Positions 41,637 to 49,146 of a stretch of DNA of 49,318 bases are shown in pieces. The notes under the pieces were generated by a model. It had not been told where the DNA came from and searched no databases. It was given only the letters and a program-made list of their open reading frames with translations. The stretch is taken from NCBI RefSeq assembly GCF_005893125.1, contig NZ_VCJS01000089.1, positions 1 through 49,318 of the forward strand. Direction: 5' to 3'. This DNA is from Nonomuraea basaltis. Lineage in GTDB: Bacteria > Actinomycetota > Actinomycetes > Streptosporangiales > Streptosporangiaceae. The translations under genes and the position numbers were made by a program. How positions within the stretch are numbered: position 1 is the first letter of the stretch; the number at the start of each line of letters is the position of its first letter.

Positions 41637-42794
41637 TCACTCTTTACGCTGATTGAGCACGACGATCGCGCCGCAGAACGTGATGAGCGCCACCAGCGCC
41701 CCACCCCCGAACAGCCACAGCCGCCACGGATCGGGTCCTGGCCGCGACGGCACGGGCGAGTCCTCGCCCTGGCCGAAGTGCTCCTTGCCGGGCCCGGCCG
41801 CGCTGCGCTGGACGCCGGTCAGCCGCTCGGCGGCGTTGAGCGCGGCGGCGGCGTCGACCACGCCGAAACCGGACTTGTCGTCGTACCCGGCGGCGGGACG
41901 GCCCCTTGCGCTCGAGGCCAGCGCCTGGGCGACCTGCTCGGGCGGCAGGTTCGGGTAGCGCGATTTGATGAGCGCGGCCACGCCGGACACGAGCGCTGCG
42001 GCCGAGCTGGTGCCCTCCGACAGCTCGTAGCCGCTCTTGCGCTTGACCACGGGCACGTCCACGCCGGGCGCGGCCACCAGCACCGACAGGTTGTCGCTGC
42101 TGAACGAGGCCCTCCTGCCCTGCTTGTCGGTGGCCGCCACGCCGATGACCCCGGGGTAGCCGGCGGGGAAGCTCCAGAAGGAGGTGCCCTTGTCCTTGGC
42201 GTATTGGGTCAGGCCGTCGTTGCCGACGGCGGCGACCAGGACGACGCCCCTGCCGAGCGCGTACGAGACCGCCTCCCGCTCGGACTTGAGCGGGCCGTAG
42301 GAGCCGATCGACATGCTGATGACCTGGGCGCCGTGGTTGGTGGCGTACCGGAGGGCGCGGGCGAGCGGGCTCTCCGAGGTCCGCGTCTCCTCGTCCTCCA
42401 GCGGCGGGACGCCGAGCCCCGGCTCGTCGTCGATGACCAGGGGCAGCGACAGGATGCGGGACTCCGGCGCGATGCCGATCAGCCCGTCGTCCTCGCCCGA
42501 GCCGGCGATCAGGCCGGCCATGGCGGTGCCGTGCCTGCCGGGCTGCGCCTCGCGGGTCACCGCGCCCGAGGCCATGTCGGGCCCCTTGTTCACGCGCCCC
42601 CGCAGCTCCTTGACCTCGGCGTCCACGCCGCTGTCGACGACGGCGACGGTGACGCCCGCGCCCTTGGTGACGGTCCACGCCTGCTCGACGTTGAGCGCGT
42701 CGAGCACCCACTGCTGCTGATCCCTGACGGGTTCGGCGGCGGGGCCCGCGAGAAGGAGCAGCGCGGCCGCGAACGTGCGCACGACGGTCAGCAC
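41637..42794 (-). CDS. Mycosin-like subtilisin (S8) membrane protease, copy 1
   Basis: The protein has 385 aa. A signal peptide (VRTFAAALLLLAGPAAEP) leads into an S8 domain with catalytic Asp in VAVVDSGVD, His in GRHGTAMAGLIAG, oxyanion Asn in VAAVGNDG and Ser in EGTSSAAALVSGVAAL. A Pro-rich linker and one C-terminal helix (LWLFGGGALVALITFCGAIVVL) then anchor it in the membrane with the active site outside. This layout is that of type VII secretion mycosins, but no EccB-E or WXG100 gene is near. GTG 42794 overlaps the stop of the partner gene by 7 nt. It pairs with the paralogous protease at 43747 as the second half of a tandem module. Confidence 0.9.
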   Translation of the reverse strand: MLTVVRTFAAALLLLAGPAAEPVRDQQQWVLDALNVEQAWTVTKGAGVTVAVVDSGVDAEVKELRGRVNKGPDMASGAVTREAQPGRHGTAMAGLIAGSGEDDGLIGIAPESRILSLPLVIDDEPGLGVPPLEDEETRTSESPLARALRYATNHGAQVISMSIGSYGPLKSEREAVSYALGRGVVLVAAVGNDGLTQYAKDKGTSFWSFPAGYPGVIGVAATDKQGRRASFSSDNLSVLVAAPGVDVPVVKRKSGYELSEGTSSAAALVSGVAALIKSRYPNLPPEQVAQALASSARGRPAAGYDDKSGFGVVDAAAALNAAERLTGVQRSAAGPGKEHFGQGEDSPVPSRPGPDPWRLWLFGGGALVALITFCGAIVVLNQRKE

Positions 42795-43693
42795 ACGTTC
42801 CCCTGGGTGCAGGGCGGCACCTTGGGCGGGTCCGCCAGGAAGTAGGCGATCTGGTTGCCGATCGACTTGGCCGCCGGCCACAGCTCGGGGTGCAGGATCT
42901 CCTCGGGCGGGATCGCGGCCCTGGTCCGCCCGTCGGCGTAGCCGCCGGTCGAGAACACGATGTACGGTCCCGCGCCCACCCAGCCGGTACGCTGCCGCTG
43001 GTCACTACCGAAGCGCTCGCTCACCGTGCCGGGGAAGGCCACGGGCAGCACGCCCACGCGGTCGTCCTGGGTGAGCTCCTCGGTCGCCGAGACCCTGGAC
43101 GCCTCGTCCTTGAGCACGGCGACCCCGACGGTGAAGACGAACGAGGCCGTCTGGTCGATGTAGGTGGCCCGCAGCATGGTCACGCAGCCGTGGCTGTCGA
43201 GCACACCGGCCACGGAGGAGTCCACACCCTTGCCGCACTCGGTCTCGGGGGCGATGCCGACGCGCCTGGCGTACTGCTGGGCGCGGTCGAGCCCGAGGTA
43301 CTTGACCTCTTCGGGGAAGACGCCCGTCGCCGGCCACGCCTGCCAGCGCCTGGCGATCTCCTCCTGCTTGTACTTGTTCTGCTCGGCGGGGGTCAGCGGG
43401 CGTGCCCGGGTCTCGCTGAGCAGCCCGATCGTGCCGAGCAGCACCACGGCGGCCGACACGGCGACGATGACGCCGAGCAGCGCCACGAACATCCGCCGGT
43501 AGCGGATGCCCTGCTGGAGCGCGTCCAGTTCGGCGCGCTGTTTGGCCGCCGTGCGCCTGTGGGAGTCCGCCGCCGGCCAGGCACGCACGCGTGACCGGCG
43601 GCCGGTGGTGGCGCCGAGCGGATTTCTCCGTCCCGGCGTGGTTTCTCCCCCGGCGCGTGGCAGCCCTGAGGTTGGCCTACGTGCCTCCACCAC
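42788..43693 (-). CDS. Membrane-anchored partner of the mycosin-like protease, copy 1
   Basis: The protein has 301 aa. The N-terminal ~65 residues are basic and cytoplasmic. One membrane helix follows (FVALLGVIVAVSAAVVLLGTIGLL, about 70-92), then an extracytoplasmic domain. Conserved features shared with the paralogue at 44976-45692 are RRWQAWPATGVFP, two Cys in the middle (ECGKG and SHGC), LRATYID, VGVLPVAFPGTV, GPYIVFSTGGYADGR and two Cys at the very end (PPCTQGNVC). The four Cys suggest disulfides outside the cell. No family is known to me. The GTG start at 43693 has GAGG nearby. It overlaps and precedes its protease by 7 nt. Confidence 0.75.
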   Translation of the reverse strand: MVEARRPTSGLPRAGGETTPGRRNPLGATTGRRSRVRAWPAADSHRRTAAKQRAELDALQQGIRYRRMFVALLGVIVAVSAAVVLLGTIGLLSETRARPLTPAEQNKYKQEEIARRWQAWPATGVFPEEVKYLGLDRAQQYARRVGIAPETECGKGVDSSVAGVLDSHGCVTMLRATYIDQTASFVFTVGVAVLKDEASRVSATEELTQDDRVGVLPVAFPGTVSERFGSDQRQRTGWVGAGPYIVFSTGGYADGRTRAAIPPEEILHPELWPAAKSIGNQIAYFLADPPKVPPCTQGNVC

Positions 43694-43746
43694 CGCCTCG
43701 TTCCCGCGTTCGTTTTGTGTCTATTTCGTCCCCCCAGGAGGGCAGA

Positions 43747-44982
43747 TCATGCGTCTTGAGAGCTGGGCGCCCGGCGTACGCGCCTGACCAGGATGAATAT
43801 GACGGCCAGGGACGCGAGCGCGCCGACGGCCGCGGCCGCGGCGATGGCCGCGGAGACCGTGACACGCTTTTCGTCCCTGACGATGACCTTGATCGGGCCG
43901 GCCTGCCCACCGGCCAGCGGCTTGGCGGGGTCGTGGGCCTCGGCGCCCGAGGCGGTCTCGGTGTGCCCGGCGAGCCTGGCGGCCTCGGTCAGGGCTCTGG
44001 CGGCGTTCACGACGCCGAAGCCGGTGGCGATGTCGTAGCCGCCCGGCGGGCGGTCGGTGGCGCTGGCGGTCATGGCCTGCGCGACGAGCGGAGTCGACAT
44101 TTTCGGATATTTCGCCTTAATAAGGGCAGCAACGCCTGACACCAGTGCCGTCGCCTGCGAGGTGCCCCGGCCGATCCAGTACTCGTCGCCCGGACCCGCG
44201 CCCATGATGTCGACGCCGGGCGCGGCCACCTGCACGGAGGAGTTCCAGTTGGAGAACGTGGCCCGCCGCAGCCGCCGGTCCGTCGCCCCCACGGAGACGA
44301 CCCCGGGGAACGCGGCCGGGTAGGAGTAGGGCGCGAAGTCGCCGTCGATCTTCCGGTCGCCGTCGTTGCCCGCGGCGGCGACGAGCACGACGCCCTTGGA
44401 GATCGCGTAGCGGATGGCCGCCCGCTCCTCCCTGGTCGCCAGCTCCTTGGAGATCGACATGTTGATCACGTCCGCCCCCTCGTCGACCGCGTACCGGATG
44501 CCCCGGGCCACCACGTTCTCGAAGCGCTCCGCCGAGTTGAACTCCCGGAAACCCGGCTCCTCGTCCTCAAGGATGACCCTTACTGACAGTACGTCCGCTT
44601 CGGGCGCGACGCCGATGATCCCCAATTTTCCCTTCTGGCCGTGCCCGTGCCCGGCGATCAACGAGGCCATGTACGTGCCGTGCAACCTGCTCGGAGTCAC
44701 GCCGGGCGGGTTCGCGCCCGCGGTGAAATCCTTGCCCTCCCGTACCGAGCCGGCCAGGTCGCGATGGCTCGGATCGACGCCGGAGTCCAGCACCGCCACC
44801 GTGACGCCGGCGCCCTTGCTGACGGCCCAGGCCTGGGTCAGCGCAAGCGTCTTGATCACCTGCCGCTGCCCGCCGCGCACGTCGTCGGCCTGCGCGGGCA
44901 GGGCCGTGAGCAACAGCGCCCCGGCCGCCGCGCCCGCCACCACCTGTCTCAGCACCCTTCCCGGAGTGCCCTCGGTCAGCAC
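43747..44982 (-). CDS. Mycosin-like subtilisin (S8) membrane protease, copy 2
   Basis: The protein has about 411 aa. Signal peptide VVAGAAAGALLLTALPAQA; catalytic Asp in VAVLDSGVD, His in SRLHGTYMASLIAG, Asn in LVAAAGNDG and Ser in GRGTSQATALVSGVAAL, all intact. A spacer rich in Ala/Gly and the helix AVGALASLAVIFILV plus RRVRR at the end give the same anchored layout as copy 1. The start GTG 44982 (AAGGA at spacing 6) mirrors the GTGCTGACC start of copy 1; ATG 44988 is an alternative. It follows its own partner gene with overlap. The two copies differ in the substrate-facing loops, which suggests separate targets or different conditions. Confidence 0.9.
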   Translation of the reverse strand: MLTEGTPGRVLRQVVAGAAAGALLLTALPAQADDVRGGQRQVIKTLALTQAWAVSKGAGVTVAVLDSGVDPSHRDLAGSVREGKDFTAGANPPGVTPSRLHGTYMASLIAGHGHGQKGKLGIIGVAPEADVLSVRVILEDEEPGFREFNSAERFENVVARGIRYAVDEGADVINMSISKELATREERAAIRYAISKGVVLVAAAGNDGDRKIDGDFAPYSYPAAFPGVVSVGATDRRLRRATFSNWNSSVQVAAPGVDIMGAGPGDEYWIGRGTSQATALVSGVAALIKAKYPKMSTPLVAQAMTASATDRPPGGYDIATGFGVVNAARALTEAARLAGHTETASGAEAHDPAKPLAGGQAGPIKVIVRDEKRVTVSAAIAAAAAVGALASLAVIFILVRRVRRAPSSQDA

Positions 44983-45692
44983 TGCCATTCCTTGGCGGTG
45001 CAATCGGGCATCTTGAGCGTGCTCAGGCCGGTCAGGATGTGCTCGGAGATCTCGGCGGCGAAGGAGAAGGCCGCCGGCCGCTGCTCACCGACCGCGACCC
45101 CGGGCCTGCCGTCTACCTCGCCGGCCGTGGTCAGCACCAGATACGGCCCCGTCTGCCGGACCGAGCCGGCTTGGCGTCCGCCAGGGGTGAAGCGGTGGGC
45201 GACCGTGCCGCGGAAGGCCAGCGGACGCAGCCCCGGCACGGGTTTGCCACCGGCCGCGAAGGCGGATTTGGCGCGGGCGGCGCCCAGCTCGTCGGCCAGG
45301 GCCACCACGCCGATGGTGACGAGCACGCCGCGGAGCGCGTCGATGTAGGTGGCGCGCAGGAGACCGCGGCAGCCCGCGTCGCGCAGGGCCGTGGCCGCCT
45401 TGGCGTCCACGGAGTCGCAGGAGGTCGACGGCGAGATGCCGATCCTGCTGGCACGTTCCTGCCCGCCCTGCTCGGCGGAGTACGGCACCGTGGCGGGGAA
45501 GATGCGTCCCGCGGGCCAGGTGCGCCAGCGCTCGGCGACCTCCCGCTTGGCCGCCGCGCGCAGCTCGGCGGTGCTCGGGCCGCGCGTGAGCTCCGTGCCC
45601 GCCGCGCTGCCCGCAACGCCGGCGGCCACCGCGCAGATCAGCGTCAGCGCGGAGGCCACCACGAGGGTCGGCCATGGGCGTGCAGAGTTCAC
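44976..45692 (-). CDS. Membrane-anchored partner of the mycosin-like protease, copy 2
   Basis: The protein has 238 aa and is a shorter paralogue of the gene at 42788-43693. It has one membrane helix near the start (TLVVASALTLICAVAAGVAG), no long basic N-terminus, and the shared pattern RWRTWPAGRIFPATV, TSCDS and DAGC, LRATYID, LRPLAFRGTVAHRF, TGPYLVLTTAGEVDGRPG and PDCTAKEWQC at the end. All four Cys are kept. GTG 45692 has AAGG about 9 nt upstream. It begins 38 nt after moeZ and its stop overlaps the start of the copy 2 protease. Confidence 0.75.
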   Translation of the reverse strand: MNSARPWPTLVVASALTLICAVAAGVAGSAAGTELTRGPSTAELRAAAKREVAERWRTWPAGRIFPATVPYSAEQGGQERASRIGISPSTSCDSVDAKAATALRDAGCRGLLRATYIDALRGVLVTIGVVALADELGAARAKSAFAAGGKPVPGLRPLAFRGTVAHRFTPGGRQAGSVRQTGPYLVLTTAGEVDGRPGVAVGEQRPAAFSFAAEISEHILTGLSTLKMPDCTAKEWQC

Positions 45693-45730
45693 GCCAACGA
45701 CCTTAACCGGGACGTCCCGGTGGAAACCCC

Positions 45731-46912
45731 TTAATAGCTGGGCAGGCTCGGATCGACGGTCTTGACCCAGCTCAGCACGCCGCCGCCGACGTGGACGGCG
45801 TCGGAGAATCCGGCGTTCTTGACGACCGCCAGCGCCTCCGCCGAACGCGCGCCCGACTTGCAGTGCAGCACGATGCGCTTGTCCTGCGGCAGCTTCTCCA
45901 GGGCCGAGCCGTTGAGGAACTCGCCCTTGGGGATCAGCGTGGCGCCGGGGATGGAGACGATCTCGTACTCGTTGGGCTCGCGGACGTCGACGAGGAAGAT
46001 GTTCTCGCCCTTGTCCTGCATGGTCTTGAGCTCCAGCGCGGTGATCGTGGAGCCGCTGGCGGCCTCGGCGGCCTCGTCGGAGATCGCGCCGCAGAACGCC
46101 TCGTAGTCCTCGAGCAGCTCGGTGACCGTCGGGTTCTTGCCGCACAGCACGCACTCAGGGTCCTTGCGGACCTTGACGTCGCGGTACTTCATCTCCAGGG
46201 CGTCATAGATCATCAGCCGCCCGACCAGCGGGTCGCCGATGCCGGTCAGCAGCTTGATGGCCTCGTTGACCTGGATGGAGCCGATCGACGCGCACAGCAC
46301 GCCGAGCACGCCGCCCTCGGCGCACGACGGCACCATGCCGGGAGGCGGGGGCTCCGGGTAGAGGCAGCGGTAGCACGGTCCATGCTCGGCCCAGAACACG
46401 CTCGCCTGGCCGTCGAACCGGTAGATCGAGCCCCAGACGTACGGCTTGCCGAGCAGCACCGCGGCGTCGTTCACCATGTAACGCGTGGCGAAGTTGTCGG
46501 TGCCGTCGACGATGAGGTCGTAGCCGGAGAAGATCTCCATGACGTTCTCGGTGGTCAGCGCCGTGTTGTGGATCACGACGTCCACCAGCGGGTTGATCTC
46601 GCGGACCGACGCCGCGGCGCTCTCGGCCTTGAGCCTGCCCACGTCCGACTGGCCGTGGATGATCTGGCGCTGCAGGTTGGACTCATCGACCACGTCGAAG
46701 TCGATGACGCCGAGGGTGCCGACGCCCGCCGCCGCGAGGTACATCAGCGCGGGCGAGCCCAGGCCCCCGGCGCCCACACACAGCACCTTGGCGTTCTTCA
46801 GCCGCTTCTGCCCCGCCATGCCCACATCGGGGATGATCAGATGGCGCGAGTAGCGGCGCACTTCGTCGACGGTCAGCTCTGTGGCCGGCTCGACCAGCGG
46901 TGGCAACGACAC
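45731..46912 (-). CDS. moeZ: MoeZ: sulfur-carrier adenylyltransferase/sulfurtransferase
   Basis: The protein has 393 aa. N-terminal ThiF/MoeB domain: RYSRHLIIPDVGMAGQKRL, LCVGAGGLGSPALMYLAAAGV (nucleotide loop), the zinc CxxC pairs CYRC and CVLC, and the catalytic DGTDNFATRYMVNDA. The C-terminal rhodanese domain (about residues 290-390) has the persulfide Cys in VLHCKSGARSAEAL. The enzyme adenylates and then thiocarboxylates MoaD-, CysO- or ThiS-type carriers in the cytoplasm. The start is GTG 46912 with GGGAG upstream. It follows the hydrolase gene by 53 nt on the same strand. Confidence 0.96.
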   Translation of the reverse strand: MSLPPLVEPATELTVDEVRRYSRHLIIPDVGMAGQKRLKNAKVLCVGAGGLGSPALMYLAAAGVGTLGVIDFDVVDESNLQRQIIHGQSDVGRLKAESAAASVREINPLVDVVIHNTALTTENVMEIFSGYDLIVDGTDNFATRYMVNDAAVLLGKPYVWGSIYRFDGQASVFWAEHGPCYRCLYPEPPPPGMVPSCAEGGVLGVLCASIGSIQVNEAIKLLTGIGDPLVGRLMIYDALEMKYRDVKVRKDPECVLCGKNPTVTELLEDYEAFCGAISDEAAEAASGSTITALELKTMQDKGENIFLVDVREPNEYEIVSIPGATLIPKGEFLNGSALEKLPQDKRIVLHCKSGARSAEALAVVKNAGFSDAVHVGGGVLSWVKTVDPSLPSY

Positions 46913-46965
46913 TTTCTACGCTCCCGGAGCTCCGTTTTCAGGGGGTCATATCCTCACCTTGAAAC

Positions 46966-47865
46966 CTAGCTGGCGAGTGGGGCATTCCCCAATCGAGTCT
47001 CACCGATCAGGCCGCGTGCTTCGGCCGCCACGACCTGCGGGATCTCCATCATCGCCACGTGACCCGCCGTCGGCAGCAGCACGAGCCTGACCCGAGGGAA
47101 GCTACGCCACGCCTTCGCGGCCATGGCGGGACGGACCAGGCGGTCGTGCCTGCCGTGCACGATCAGGGTCGGCGCCTGGACCTTGGCCGCCTGGCGCCAC
47201 AAGTTGTCCTCACCGCGGCGGAAGTATTCGGCCACGATGCCCCGGGCCGAGGCGATCATGGCCTCGCCTGCGTAGGGGAGGTCGTCTCTCCTGCGGAGCT
47301 CCTCTATGGCATCGCGCAGGCGCACCGGGTGGACGGCGTTCGCGTTGGCCCAGACCATGGACAGGGAGGCGTTGATGCGCTGCTCGGCGGGGACCAGCTG
47401 GAGCTTGCTCGCCACCCACTCGCCCAGCTTGGGCACCGCGGCGGCGGCCACGCGGACGGGGCCATACCTGGGGAGCAGGTCGGGCAGGGCGGGTGAGATG
47501 AGCATGAGCGAGCGGACCAGATCGGGTCGGGCGGCGGCGACCCTGACGGATACCGCGCCACCCAGCGAGTTGCCGAACAGATGGGCCGGGCCCGTGCGCT
47601 CCAGCAGGCCGATCACGGCCCTGGCGTGCCCGGCGACGCTGTAGTCGCCGTCTTCGGGAGCGGGCGAGAACCCCGCGCCCGGCAGGTCAATGGCGTGACC
47701 GGTGACCGTGTCCTTGAGCTCGTCCATGAGGTCGGTCCAGTTCGTGGCCGAACCTGCCAGACCGTGCACGAACACCGCCTGCTCGGCCGGCCCCTCGGGG
47801 GTGGACCGGACGTGCACCGAGCCGATCATGCGTCCCGGCCAGTGCGGGATCGGCGCCGCCACCAT
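46966..47865 (-). CDS. Cytoplasmic alpha/beta-fold hydrolase
   Basis: The protein has 299 aa. The oxyanion motif is VFVHGLAGSATNW (about residues 33-45), the nucleophile is in HLFGNSLGGAVSVRVA (about 96-111), the acid is in LIVHGRHDRLVRP and the His in LPTAGHVAMMEIP. The triad is complete. This is the general MhpC/epoxide-hydrolase-like subfamily and the substrate is not deducible. No signal peptide is seen. It starts at ATG 47865, close to AGGAGGACAC on the minus strand, a strong ribosome site. It heads the long minus-strand run down to 40932 and beyond. Confidence 0.93.
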   Translation of the reverse strand: MVAAPIPHWPGRMIGSVHVRSTPEGPAEQAVFVHGLAGSATNWTDLMDELKDTVTGHAIDLPGAGFSPAPEDGDYSVAGHARAVIGLLERTGPAHLFGNSLGGAVSVRVAAARPDLVRSLMLISPALPDLLPRYGPVRVAAAAVPKLGEWVASKLQLVPAEQRINASLSMVWANANAVHPVRLRDAIEELRRRDDLPYAGEAMIASARGIVAEYFRRGEDNLWRQAAKVQAPTLIVHGRHDRLVRPAMAAKAWRSFPRVRLVLLPTAGHVAMMEIPQVVAAEARGLIGETRLGNAPLAS

Positions 47866-48101
47866 GTGTCCTCCTCGTCGTCGCTCGAACGCTTCTTCCC
47901 GTTCCCTTAACGATAACCACCGCGCCTAGGTGGGACCTGGATTCCGTACAGACCAGCAGCCCGGCGAGCGCCGCCGCCGTCCACGATCGGCCGGGCCACA
48001 GGCATCGAGTGAAGCAGGTCAAGATCAGGCTCAACGTCCGGGCCGTGCCTCGCGGGCGGATCGCCGACAAGAGCCGGCCCGCCTCGCTTCACGACAAAAC
48101 G
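47866..48101. other. Intergenic, no gene recognised
   Basis: This is the divergent region between the hydrolase and the first small secreted-protein cassette. Short frames exist on both strands but none has a good ribosome site or a recognisable product. It must hold the hydrolase promoter, which I cannot place with confidence. Confidence 0.5.
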
Positions 48102-48308
48102 GACAAATCGCCTCAATTCATTTCATAAATACTTAATAAGAGCAATGTAAGCGTTAGTGTATTGCAAAACACTTCGATGCCCGTTTGCGACACTCTCGCG
48201 CCGGAAATGAAAACGGCGGATGACACATTTAGTCGTCATCCGCGACATTCTCTGATCCTTCAGAAAATGTCAGGAACCAGGGCAACCGCACCTTTGGGGG
48301 GTAACTCA
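48102..48308 (+). repeat. Upstream region of small secreted-protein cassette 1
   Basis: This 207-nt stretch is the diverged copy of 48940-49146: the same landmarks occur in the same order at the same total length. It includes GACAAATC at the left end, AATTCATTTCATA, TACTTAATAAGAGCAATG, GCAAAACAC and, just before the start codon, CTTTGGGGGG, which acts as the ribosome site. It is much more AT-rich than the rest of the window and presumably holds the promoter. A 9-bp hairpin (48216-48224 with 48235-48243) lies in this copy only. Confidence 0.7.
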
Positions 48309-48626
48309 ATGCCCACGTTCAAGACTGTGGTCGCAGGGCTGGCGATGAGCACGGCAATGACCGGTGGAGCCATCGGCCTGGGCGCAATGACCACCGCCTC
48401 GACCGCCAACGCGACGACCGCCTCCGCAGCCACCACGATGTCGTCCGGCTTCTTCACGAACTGCCGCCGGCACTGCGGCGGGTGGGGCCGCAACCACCAC
48501 AAGCTGAAGATCCGCATCCGCATCCACAACAACAACCAGCAGAGCCAGGCACAGGCCACGCGCCAGGACCAGGATCAGGATCAGGACCAGAGCCAGTTCC
48601 CGTGGAACTTCCTCAACGACGACTGA
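48309..48626 (+). CDS. Small secreted protein, cassette 1, 105 aa
   Basis: ATG 48309 follows GGGGGG at a spacing of 8. The signal peptide spans about residues 1-35 (MPTFKTVVAGLAMSTAMTG to ASTANA, with an Ala-x-Ala cut). The mature part has NCRRHCGGWGRN with two Cys close together, then the alternating HHKLKIRIRIHNNNQQ, then a Gln/Asp repeat (QDQDQDQDQSQ) and PWNFLNDD at the end. It resembles no family I know. The alternation of charged and Ile residues with an Asn/Gln run suggests a surface or fibre-forming peptide, but that is inference. A hairpin follows the stop at once. Confidence 0.8.
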   Translation: MPTFKTVVAGLAMSTAMTGGAIGLGAMTTASTANATTASAATTMSSGFFTNCRRHCGGWGRNHHKLKIRIRIHNNNQQSQAQATRQDQDQDQDQSQFPWNFLNDD

Positions 48627-48628
48627 CA

Positions 48629-48650
48629 GCTCCAGGTTGTGACCTGGAGC
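48629..48650 (+). terminator. Terminator after secreted-protein gene 1
   Basis: GCTCCAGG (48629-48636) pairs with CCTGGAGC (48643-48650) across a 6-nt loop, 2 nt after the stop codon. No T-run follows. Confidence 0.55.
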
Positions 48651-48939
48651 GATCGGGAGGAAGGTCCTGAGCGATCGGAAGGCGGTCGCGCGAACGCATC
48701 CCGGTTGACGTGAGCCCTGGCCGATGCTCGCAGAGTGGTCATGCAGCGGCTGAGCGATGACCCGACGCAGCGGACGCGCAGCACCGGCACTCGACTCACG
48801 GGCCAGACCAGGAAGACGCCCACCGAACGCTCAAGATAGACGCCACCGCACGATATGCGCCCTCGGCAATTCGCCGCCGAGGGCGCATTCACGCGTTCTC
48901 AGGCTCCAGAGAGTCGGCGGCCGGCCACCACACAAAAGA
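48651..48939. other. Spacer between the two cassettes, no gene recognised
   Basis: High-GC sequence with no convincing frame separates the end of cassette 1 from the start of cassette 2. Nothing functional is recognised in it. Confidence 0.5.
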
Positions 48940-49146
48940 GACAAATCACCATAATTCATTTCATAGTACTTAATAAGAGCAATGAGAGTGTTGATGTATA
49001 GCAAAACACCGCGAAGCCTGTTTATGTGACATTAGCGTCGGGAAGCAACAATGTGAGCGGATGACGCATCAGTAAGTCCACCCATTGCGTTTCCGATCAA
49101 TCGAGAAATTACAGAACAGGGCAATCGAACCTTTGGGGGGATTCCA
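48940..49146 (+). repeat. Upstream region of small secreted-protein cassette 2
   Basis: This is the second copy of the 207-nt region at 48102-48308, with AATTCATTTCATA, TACTTAATAAGAGCAATG, GCAAAACAC and CTTTGGGGGG before the ATG. The copies are diverged elsewhere, so the duplication is not recent. The conserved blocks are the likely promoter and ribosome site. Confidence 0.7.

Noticed and set aside
41637..45692. A type VII (ESX) secretion locus
   Set aside because: Only mycosin-like proteases are present. EccB, EccC, EccD, EccE and WXG100 genes are absent from the flanks.
48009..48128. A short plus frame (KQVKIRLNVRAVPRG...) before secreted-protein cassette 1
   Set aside because: It has no ribosome site and runs into the repeated upstream region; it has no counterpart before cassette 2.
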